Origin: Holtermannia corniformis
Lineage: Eukaryota > Basidiomycota > Tremellomycetes > Holtermanniales
Direction of reading: 5' to 3'
DNA: 64,000 bases
Assembly (NCBI GenBank): GCA_001599935.1
Contig: BCIJ01000005.1
Span: forward strand, 836,322-900,321
Shown: positions 30,188 through 40,400 of the stretch, piece after piece
Numbering within the stretch: the first letter of the stretch is position 1
How the letters are laid out: every line of letters starts with the position of its first letter
Made by a program: the position numbers and the translations under genes
Notes under the pieces: generated by a model
Database searches by the model: none
What the model saw: the letters and a program-made list of their open reading frames with translations, nothing else
Told to the model about the DNA's origin: nothing

Positions 30188-32709
30188 CTATTTACGCACT
30201 TCAGCAGGAGTGGCGCACGCCCTGGGCACGGTAAGTCGCGCTCAGGTGGTGGAGGGATACTCACTGGTACGGGGCGGTCGAGGTGTGGGGCTCGTCGGTC
30301 TGCCGGATTAGCGGATCTCATGCTAGGAGGCGACTTACCTTGGGCTCGGGGGTTGTTTCAGGTTGGGGCTCGTCGACCTCTTGTGTCGCATCAGTCGTCG
30401 CCGGCGTCGACTCTGACGTGGCGTCCTGTGTCGACTCGGAGGGTGACTCTACGGCAGGCAGGTCGGCGTCGGCGTTGAGCTGGGCAAACGTGTCGGGTGA
30501 GATGGTGTCGGCAGCGTCGGGCGAAACCGAAGCGATCGACGGGTTCGAGGGTGTGAAGATTAGCGTAACATTGGATGAGGGCGAAGCAGCCGACGACTCG
30601 GAGCCGTCAATCTCGCTTGCTGTCAGGCTAGACGGAAGAGGCGCCGAAGCCGAGCTGGAGGCACTGACAGAGCTTGAAGCGCTGACAGAGCTCGACTCGG
30701 GAGTCATCGTCTTGAGGCTTGCACTGGCTGACGGGGCGGCGCTGGACTCGCTGCGGCGAGCGAGACCGGCCGAGCTAGAGGTGCTAGCTGTCGCCGACGC
30801 ACTAGCAGTCTCGGATACAGACGACCAGTAGCTTGACGAGACCGTCGGGTCGTAGCTTGATGAGCTGCTGACGTCCTCGGCCCCAATCACCTCGGCTGCC
30901 GAGACCGAGCTAGGAGTCCAATCGGGGTGAATGACACCCGTCGCAGGGTTGTACAGGAACTGCTGCGATTCGTGTGTCGTCGTCTCGTTGGAGCATGGCA
31001 GTACCGACAGTGGCGCTGGCGCAGCCGGGCTAGGGTCGAATGTCGCACAGTACGGCAGAACCGAAGCGCTGGCCGCGACAAAGATGGGCACCTTGAGGTT
31101 GACCTTGATCGGCGCATCGTCGTCTGCCTCTTCGGTAGTGTTCAGCGGGACGAGGTACACTTGTGTGCGAATGCTGTTGGAGGCGTTGAGCACGAAGGAC
31201 GAGTTGGAGTCGGTCCCGTTTGTCGACAAGACGAGGCTGGCAATCTTCTGCGCGGTGGTACTGTTGAAAATCGGGCTCTGCAAGGTGTCAGCCGCATCAA
31301 GCTTGCTCAGAGCACTCACGGTGACGTCGATGTAGCCGGGTGCGCCATCGATAATCGTACCATCACGCTTTGCAATGACAGTCACGTCGTGGTCGCGGTG
31401 TCGGTCGTGGCGGTCGTGGCGGTCGTGATCGCGGTGGCTGCGACTCTCGAGCTCGTCCTGTTGGTCAGCGGTGAATGACTCGCGGAAAGCACGTACGAGC
31501 GACCGTGTAATGACATCGATGTGCCGGCCGTGCTGCTAGTGTCAGTGAGCCCACGGTAGAGCCATGCACCCACCCTGCCTGTTTCGATCACTAGTGGGCG
31601 ACCGTGACGACGCCCGGTGTAGACGACCGTGTCGCTCTGCGTTGTCAGCAGATGTCCAGCGGCGCTGAACAACTCACATAGTGGCGGTGGTCATCGATCA
31701 CCACAACACGGTCGCGCGAGCGCCGCTTGTCGAGCGACGTATCGCGTTCCTCGATAATCACGCTACGCTTGTCCGTGATGACCACGTTCTGCGAGGGTGA
31801 GCTAGAGGCGCAGGAATGAGCGAGCGACGTACATCGCGGTGGCGGCCCGAGTCGACCACAGTTGTGCCCTGAGAGCTCAGCAAATCGCTCTCTGGTCGAG
31901 GCTATACTCACATGACGGCCATTCGAGACCACGACCGTCTGGATTGTCAGCTTGTCACTTTGCAGACGGGCAACTCACATCGCCGTGCCGACCAGTTTCA
32001 ACAATTGTCGTCTTGTCGCTGTGTCGCCGGCGCTCAATATCCTCGACTTCACCGTCGTCCTCTGTCTCTTGGCGCTCCTGCTTTGCAAGGCGTCGCTTAC
32101 CGACGACCGTGACGTCCTGCGACTTTAGTATGTGTGGCAATCCGGGGTGCACCTACCTTGTGGTGGTGCCTGCCGGTCTGGATGACAGTAGTGTCGTGGT
32201 GACGGTGGCCATCGATGACCACGACGTCCGAGCCAGAGTGGCGTTTCTACATGATCAGCGGAGCCTTGCAATCACTGCAAACTCACAGCAACGTCTTCCA
32301 CGCTAGTCGTATCGATCAGCTTGCCCTTGAGGCGAAGCAAGTCCCCAGCGTTCTTGATCGTCAGTCACGCGCGGTCAATGTCAGCAACGTACCACGCCGA
32401 GGTGAGCGCCGTCTAGCGCCTCGATGTCGCCCTTGACGAGCTGTGCGCGCTCGGGACCAGCCCTTGCGCTGAGCTCCTCCTTGTCCTTGGTACGGCGGAG
32501 GTTTATCTGCCTGTCAGCCTCACTCGGAGCGAATGAGCGTCTCACGTTGAGTTTTGGGATCTGCAGCTGTTAGCTCGACCATCGACACGGTGACGACTCA
32601 CGTTAATTTTGGCGTCGACCACATGCTGGTCGTGTGCAGGGAGTACGGCTGCTTCGGCCAGCGCGGCGAGGGACGACGAAGCGACGAGAAGAGCGGCAAA
32701 CTTGACCAT
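30188..32709 (-). CDS. Secreted repeat protein with V-V-V-x-x-G-R-H units, 14 exons
   Basis: No known family recognised. The spliced protein is 663 aa. Exons (minus): 32709-32602, 32560-32546, 32506-32393, 32352-32287, 32246-32157, 32116-31979, 31938-31912, 31868-31833, 31788-31678, 31636-31574, 31535-31320, 31277-30339, 30299-30265, 30221-30188. Introns are 38-44 nt and the first twelve are all phase 0. Residues 1-21 form a clear signal peptide (MVKFAALLVASSSLAALAEA). Residues about 105-265 carry imperfect repeats such as DVVVIDGHRHH, TTIVETGRHGD, TVVVSNGRH, TTVVDSGRHRD, RVVVIDDHRHY, DTVVYTGRRHG and PLVIETGRQHG, with introns falling repeatedly just after the GRH. A His/Asp/Arg-rich tract (RDHDRHDRHDRHRDHD) follows. 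After it come a domain with several N-x-S/T sites and a long Ser/Thr/Ala-rich C-terminal half typical of fungal wall or secreted proteins. Several KR pairs could be Kex2 sites. A likely 5'-UTR intron lies about 32768-32804. Confidence 0.85.
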
Positions 32710-32974
32710 GTTGGATGAATATACTTTTGGTAAGGAATGAAAACTGAAGGTCCGGCCGACAGTGGTTTGATCTGCAGGGTTAGCGCGTTCGACAGGAGGG
32801 TTGCCCACCTTGCACAGCAAGAGTAGAGAAAGGTGAGGGCTGTGAGAAGGTGAGTGAGGACCACAGTGAGCGCTGCGAGCTCTTGTACTGATTGCGATCA
32901 GGATCTCAACGGCCATGGCTGGCCAGCTGGCTGCAATACAAATGTACATGTAGAGTTACAACCGTCCAGCCTCC

Positions 32975-33269
32975 TCACGTTTTGTCCGGTTCTTGTTCAG
33001 CCAACTTGCCTTCCTGCTCGGCCATGACCTCGGCTAGCTCGACGTCGAGCAGTCTTGATGGCGCCATGAACCTACGCGGTCAGCACGGACATCGGCAGAT
33101 GGTGCACATACTGAGCACCGGCATACGCGCCGAGCTTCTGCATCGCGTCCAGCTGACCCGCCATAGCTGCCATCTGTACCTCTGTCTCCCCAATGTTGGC
33201 CTGCAGCTGCCTCAGCCTCGACGCGAGGTGTGCATAGTGCCGTGTCTTGACAGACGACTGGGTGGACAT
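32975..33269 (-). CDS. HSK3: DASH/Dam1 complex subunit Hsk3
   Basis: Small (84 aa) subunit of the DASH/Dam1 ring that couples kinetochores to spindle microtubules. Exons 33269-33112 and 33071-32975, one 40-nt intron. The start MSTQSSVKTRHYAHLASRLR and the helical core LQANIGETEVQMAAMAGQLD match Hsk3. GAYAGAQ/FMAPSRLL across the splice is the conserved end of the family, followed by an acidic/basic tail. The coiled-coil pattern and length fit. Longer open reading to 33320 uses an upstream ATG that does not match the family. It faces away from HCCS over a 128-bp shared promoter. Confidence 0.85.
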
Positions 33270-33397
33270 GGTTGTTGTTGCTAGCAGCACGCTACGGCCG
33301 AGCCAAACAAGCACCTCCACCGCGGTGTATTCATGCCTCCCGCTAAAAAGTCAACCAATCCGTCCTGGTCGATTGTCGTTGCTGTCACTAGAGCACC
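33270..33397. promoter_or_regulatory. HSK3/HCCS bidirectional promoter with CCAAT box
   Basis: Only 128 bp separate the two divergent start codons. A CCAAT box (33355-33359) lies about 40 bp before the ATG of the mitochondrial haem lyase gene; a Hap-type role is inferred from its use at respiratory genes. Confidence 0.35.
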
Positions 33398-34309
33398 ATG
33401 GTCTCGTTTGCACACGCTTTCGGTGCTTCCTCATCGGCTGCTGGGCCGTCGACACTGGCGAAATGCCCAGTCGATCACAAGTCGCTCGCCGCGGCTGCGC
33501 CGGCCAAGTGCCCCGTCGATCACAAGTCGATGGCCCAACCGGCTGATCACCCTTATGCACCGGCGCAGTGCCCCGTCAAAGGCTTGTCGCAGGACCTCAA
33601 CCCGCTCAACAACATTCCCGCTTCGGCATCGCCTGTGGCAAAGGCACCAGGTCAAGTGCTCGACCTCCCGATCGAGCGCACGGCGTCGACGATTCCTCGA
33701 CCACTAGCTGGGGACGATGCCGAGAACAAGGTCTGGGACTATCCCTCGCCGCAGCAGTTTTACAATGCGCTTGTACGCAAGGGCTGGGAGACGCCCGAGG
33801 AGAGTATCGAAATGATGGTGTTCATCCACAACTTTTTAAACGAGCGAGCGTGGCAAGAGGTTCTCGAGTGGGAGAAGAAGTATCCGGGGTGAGTGGCCGA
33901 GTGGGATCGAGGCAGAGCTGATCAGGCAGCGGCGAGAGGGCGCAACTGGCGCGCTTCCAGGGACGGCCGGGTGAGCTGTCGCCAAAGGCGTGGATGCACC
34001 TTTGGGCCGGCAAACTGTTCCCCTCCAAGTTCAAGTAGGTCCCCTTTGCGCCGATCCCGCTCACACCGCAGCTCTGAGCCACCCTTTGACCGACACGACT
34101 GGCTAGTGACCCGAGTAGACCAGGAGACCAAGCAAACGGTCGAGACACGCTACGTGATCGACTACTACTCTGCGCCCGACGACGAAGAGGGCAATCCCGT
34201 CTTCCACCTCGATGTCCGACCGGCCCTCGACTCTTGGCACGGTGCATGGGGACGGATTGAGAGGACATGGGCCGAATGGAGAAGCGGCGAGCAAGCGCAG
34301 GCCCAGTAG
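33398..34309 (+). CDS. Holocytochrome c synthase (cytochrome c/c1 haem lyase)
   Basis: Attaches haem to apocytochrome c (or c1) in the mitochondrial intermembrane space. Exons 33398-33888, 33930-34035 and 34073-34309 give 277 aa. Three Cys-Pro-Val haem-regulatory motifs lie near the N-terminus: KCPVDHKS twice and QCPVKG. The catalytic region shows [59 protein letters not shown] and PPFDRHDW (haem-ligand His region). YVIDYYSAP and the end [18 protein letters not shown] complete it. All are characteristic of the family. Whether it serves cytochrome c, c1 or both cannot be told from sequence. Its partner substrate gene CYT1 is 11 kb away. Confidence 0.94.
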
Positions 34310-34490
34310 CGGCATTGTAGTCTTATTGTATGCTGTATGCCATCTACTCTATCATGAAACGCGTCGATCGCGCGCCTACCGCACGCGTGTTTCAGACTCA
34401 TCCGAGCTCACAGCACGGTCCTTGGCTGTTAGCCTCTTTTCGACCTCATCCTTCCTGCCCCTTTGCACCTGTTTGATTGCTTCCAGTCCG

Positions 34491-37400
34491 ATGCGCGGCC
34501 GTAGGTCGTCGGCGACGTCGCAGAGTTCGCCGGCAGCGACGCCCGCGGCCGTCAACAAGCTCCCCAGGTCGAGCGATTCAATGCACGAGTTTGGTGCGCC
34601 GCTGGGGGCGCAAGTGCCCGCAGTGGGTACAGGAGCGGAAAGCAGGATGATCGCGGCGCTGGTGGGCAGGCTTGTCAACAAGGTGGGTCACTGTCGCAGA
34701 GAACAGGCTGACAGACATAGCTGCCATGCAACTCGGGCATCCCCATCGCCGTGATCGAGACGGATCCCGTGGTCCTCGAGGCCGTTCAAGCGTTGATGCT
34801 GCTTTCGACCCAGTGGCTGGAGCCTGTCGCTCAGTCGCTAGTGGCAGTCCTCGACGGCTTGCTCAAGGTGAGTCTATCATCAGCGGGCAACCAAGCTGAT
34901 CGGCAGGGTACGACCTCGGCCATTGTCAACACCGCCTTCGACGTCGTTCAGTCGCAATTGTTCATCCTCATCACTCTATCCTCGTGCCTCACGCACAACT
35001 GGCAAACTCACGCCGGGTCGAGCAGTAGCGACCTGCCAAGACCATGGCGAGACCCACCGGCACTCGACGAGGCCCTGGTCAAACACATTTCAAACGTCAT
35101 GGCGACCTTTGTCCGGCAGACGTCGCTACCCCCGCTGTCAACCGATTCACGGTCGACTCTGCACAATCCGCTCACCCGACATCTGACCCACAACTCGTCA
35201 GCCTCGTCCCTCTCGATCCGTTATCTGTCAACGTATTCATTCCCAGCCTCACCAACCCTCAACTCGCTGTCCAACAAGTCGACCACCAATCCCATCTTTC
35301 GCTCGTACCCTCCCATCAATGCGGGTGCTGGGCGGGCCGCGACTGCTTCGTTCGATACCTCGCCAGCCGAAACTCTGCCCATAGCTGCCGCCCGGATCGT
35401 CAAGACTGTCGGCCGCATCATCTTTTACGTGTCCGCGAGCAACTGGGCTGGCATGCTCGCCAGAGTCAGATCGCGTGCGCACCAACTCAGCTCGTCAAAC
35501 GTAGGAGACGACGCGGCCGAGCTCGCCGAGTTGCGATTGCTAGAGTGGGCCAACCTCGACCGCGTCAGGCTCAGTCAGGTCGTTCAAGGTGAGCCGCTAT
35601 TCGCTTGATGTAGCTGACGACAGAAATCGCATCCACATTCATACATTTGGGCCGTGGCATCCAACCCGCCGTGGCTACCATCTTGCGGAAAGCCATCTGG
35701 AACTGGATCGACGTCTACCCCGCTGAATACGTCACGCTCGTGGAATCAAACCGCAAGCTGGAAGGCGGAGCAGACGTCTTATTCGATGTGCTCTACGCAC
35801 TCGTTGACTCGGAGTCGGCATCATCAGCAAACTCACACCGCCGCATCAAAGCGTTTTACCCGACCATGGCGGCGCTGCTCGTCGTGTGCCCCGATCTTTT
35901 GAAGAAAGCCATGATGGCTGAGATCAGCGGCGCACGATCGGGGCAGGGACTCGCCAAGAAAGTCCAGTTCCTTGAGACCCTCCGCAAATCGGCACGCAAC
36001 CCCAAGATGGCCGAGATCGTCATGTCATGCTATGTCGACTGCGCTCGGGCGGCCGTGTCGCTGCCAGATACACTCGAGGGCGCGGGCATCAAAGGGCTCC
36101 TGCCAGAGATTCGTTCGGACCTAAGGGTGCGTTAGCACTGAGATCGGCCTCGCTGACAATCAGGATGGCTCACTGTTTGCCGAGCACTCGCAGGACATTA
36201 GTGATCCTGATCTCCAGATAGACGGGCTTGTAGCGCTGTACCGTTCTGATCCGACCGACACAGTCAACTTTCTTCTCCCTCGCCTGTTCGCCGAGCAAAC
36301 GTCTGCGGACGTCAAGACGGTCGTTGTCAAGATGGCGGCGGCGGTCGCGACCGAAGGAGCGCGTTTGCCGTGGCACCCTTCCGTTGTCAATCTATACGAA
36401 CCGGTTGCACCGGCACTAGGGCGTTTCGTCAAGGTAGGTCGTCTTACAATGAGCTTGGCTGACGGCAGACTTCTGTACAAGATCTTGTCGGCGATCGCCA
36501 CCACGGTTTACCCGCGGTCATTCGCCCAGGCTCACTGCAGGCGACCCAGCTCACCGATCTACTCGAGGCGGCTCTTCAACTGTACAATCTCGATTTCACA
36601 TTCGTCCTTCGCTCGGGTCGCATCAATGACGTCTTGTCGTGCATCTCATTGTTGCTTGTCGAACCGGCGCCAAGGTCGTTGCGTCAAGCAGCAGCACGAA
36701 CGGTTACTACCATTCTCGAGCGTTCAGAAGCATTGGCACAGGCGGCGGGCGCGCGAAGTGTCGAAGTCAAGGACGCCGTGGAGCATTGGATGTAAGTTAG
36801 CGATGCTAGGGCTCGGCTGATACCAGGGACAACATCTTGGTCGATGCGAGCCGCGAGGTGCTGGAAGCGTTTCAGCACGGTGCCGTGGAAGATACGCGTA
36901 TGGCAATGTCAAATTACCGCACCATTGTCTGCCTTGCCACGCCAATGGCCGAGGTGGGTGCATGGCGCTTGATGATTGAGCTGACCGCCAGGCCAACCCT
37001 GCTTGGTCTCCGCGACGAGAATCCGCCCTGGCAGTCACTGGACTCGCCGTATGGACACTGCTGCAGACGCCCGACCTCGATCAACACGCCAGGAACATCG
37101 ACGCCGTTCGTTGCCTGGTGCGCTGCAGCAAGAGCCGTGTCGCCTTCCTCGAACGCAGCGTGGCGACACTGGATGCTGCACAAAGAGAGCTGCTAGCCAG
37201 TAACAATGCACGTGTAGACGCTCTGCATGCGTTTGCATCGAGTCCTGTTGCGACCGGCCGTCAGCAGCAGCAACGACAACTACGCAGGGTTGTACGAGGC
37301 GTCGCTCGACCTGCGCCATTGCTCATGAGCATCTGGCTGTCATTCTACCGCCGCTGGATGGATCTCACGGGCAAAATTGTCGAAAGCGAATCATTGCGGG

Positions 37401-40400
37401 ATGACTCCCACAGCGATCGTCGCCGGGGTTTGACCATTGACGTTGTTGGTCTAGATGAGGTGGGTGAAGATGCAGCAGGCTGCGCTGACTTTGCAGGACG
37501 AGGCGAGGGAATGGCAAAATTTGACGGCAATGCTGGCGGCAATGGGCGCCTCCTGTCCGGCTGATCAACATGCGCCAATTCCGCTCACCTCAATCGTACT
37601 CAGACCCGACGTCCCGCGCGGCTACGACGATGCGACCTCGCCGGCTGCTGCCATGCAGCAATACGTCCAGCGCACGGCCGACTTCCTCGTCAGCGAATCA
37701 GTCTTTGTCCGCGAGACGGTCAAGGATGCGCTTGGGTCAGATCTGCCTGCACAGCTCTATCGGCCGCTAGTGTCGCAGATCTCGTCCCTGCTCGACCACG
37801 CGTTCGAAGCCAATGGCGTCGTGCGGTGCTCGGAGCCGTTCTCAATTTTTGTCGAGCAGTCGATTTCAATGCTCAAGCTGGCTGTCGACAGGATCGGCCA
37901 GGCGGGAGAAGCATTGTTCCTCGACGTCGACCTCGGCGCCATTGTCCTTCGTTTCGCCCAATACCTCCATCGGCTTGGTCGCGGCGCTCAGGCGTTGCGA
38001 ATCAAGATCCGCTTGTGCCATTTGTGTGAGATCCTGTTCCAGAAGAGGGACCACACGGTGCTATCCAACAGCGGGCAAGTTCGCAATGCCTTGCTAGAAT
38101 GGTTCCAGGACTGGACGCACGAGGTGGTAGCAGGCAGCGACATGTCGCTACAGTCGGATCTCGCGGCAATCGAGCGCTTGCAGAGAGAGCTAGACGTGGC
38201 TTCCCTCAAGGCTATCGTCGCCTGCAGCGACGGTTTGATTCTGCAAACATCCTCGTCAGACGCGGAGGAAGCGTCCGGCACCCTCAAGTCACGATTGTTC
38301 CATCGGCACTTTCACTTTCTGTCGCGCCTGCTCAACAAGCCGCCAGAGGATACCTCACCACGACACACGCCGTCGTTATCGAGTCGAGCCAAGACGACGG
38401 TGGAAAGCCGCGATGCGGGTCAGCTGAAGGATCTAGCAATTACTGCACTATCAAACTTGCTTAGTGCCAACGTCGACGTTGGTCTCAAGCAGTCGCTCAC
38501 AATGGGTTATCATGCCGACGAGGCGATCCGCGTGGCTTTCATGCAAGTGCTCACCAACATCCTTCGCCAGGGAACACACTTCACAGGGCTGTCCGGCAAG
38601 CGCGTCTCATCCGCCTCGAGGGTTTTCCTCAATATCCTCACGCAGTCGGACGTCTCGTTTGCTGTGGCCATCTGCGAGACGTGCCCTGCGTCGGACATTG
38701 ACGACATGTCTTTACTGCTCATTCGCAACTTTGAGCAGCGTGGCACGTTGTTGCCCCTCCTCAAAATCTTGATCGAGCGCGAGGTGGCGCAAACCCAGAA
38801 CGAGGCCGAGCTTTTTCGCGCCAACAGCATGCTCACCCGAATGCTTTCCACAGTGGCGCGGACGCATGGATACAACTATGTTCGAGCGTCGCTGCAACCC
38901 CTCATTCAGTCGCTGTGCGACATGCCAGCCGATTATGCATTCGAGCTCGACCCGATGAAGCTCGACAATCCCGATGATGTGTCGCGCAACACTGAGCATC
39001 TCAAGGTGGTGTGCCAAGCTCTGCTCGACATCATCTATTCGTCCGGCCCTCGTGTTCCTGTACTATTCCGTGCGATTGGGCACCACATCTGGGAGACTGT
39101 TGGTGCGCGCTTTGCCGACTCTCGCCACCCCGCCGTAGGATCATTCATCTTCTTGCGCTTCTTCTGCCCTGCTATCGTGGCGCCCGAAAGCGTCGACCTC
39201 GATCTATCCCCGGAACCGCCCAGCAACATCAAGGATATCCGTCGCGCGCTGCTCATGATCACCAAAGTGATACAAAACCTCGCCAACAATGTCATGTTCG
39301 GCAACAAGGAGCCGTTCATGAAGGTGCTGAACCCATTTTTGTCGAGCAATATCCGTCAGGTCACGAAGTTCTTGTCAGACGTAGCGGTGAGTTCTTCAGT
39401 TTCACTGAGCTTCGCTGATTAGCAGATACGTCCCCGAAGTGCCGAGGTTGCAGCCTGCGTGGCCAAGACGGTCCATGCGAATCAGGCGGTTCGGGATCTG
39501 GACGCGGATGAACTGGCTTTGTGAGTGTCTGACACCTCGATCGCGCTGACCATCAGGCACCGGTATGCGGCCAAGCATGTGCAAAAGCTTGATGCAGTGC
39601 TGGCCGAGCTTGAGACGCGTGGACCGGATAAGCGGACGACAAATGGCAAGGCTGCACTTGCCTCGCTGCAAGCTGCATTGCTAGAGCTGCCAACTCCAGC
39701 CGAGCACACCCGTCTGAGCGCGTCTGCTCGCGAGCAGGCCTATGATGAGTGGGTCAATGGCTTAATGGGCGAGGCTGATCGCGTAGATTCATGAGTCGCA
39801 ATTCGGGACGCAACCTTGACCCTGTGATCTCGGTCTTCTACGAAGGCCCGATGAGTCAGGTGGGTGTCTAGTCCCGCAAACCCTGCTGACGACAGAACGG
39901 CCGCCGCGTGTTCTACCTAGTCGTTGCTGAGGCTGGTCTTGTCGACTACGATCTGCTTGGTTTTCACATTTATCAAGTGAGGCGACCACATTACCGACCA
40001 CGCTAACGGCAGATCCTCGACGACGTAACCGACTACTTCGACTTGATTGTCGACCTCACCGGGTTTGGCCCGACAACCGAGTTTCCATTCTCGTGGCTCA
40101 AACAGATGGTCATCCTATGTCCTCCTGGAATCGTACCGCTGCTCGATCTGATTGTACTCTACAACCCCAATACGTATGCCCGACGACGTGTTCGCCGACA
40201 TATCGCCGAGCTATCTAGTGTCGGTGAGTGCTTGTGCAATCTGAAACGAACTAACGAACAGGCATTCGCGGTGGCCGATCTCTGGTGACGGCAAGCAGCC
40301 CGAGCGAGCTGGCAGACCATCTGCCATTCACCACACTGGCATTGCCCCAGCAGACTTGTGCGTTTGGGTCACGCGCCGACCGCGCTAACATCACAGTGTC

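Noticed and set aside
30133..32520. CRISPR-like or satellite repeats suggested by recurrent GTGGTC...GGCAC motifs
   Set aside because: The recurrence is at protein level (V-V-V-x-x-G-R-H units) within exons separated by introns; it is a repeat protein, not an array.
34212..34490. Upstream in-frame extension of the RasGAP gene
   Set aside because: It overlaps the coding end of the haem lyase gene in another frame, and the first convincing ATG is 34491.
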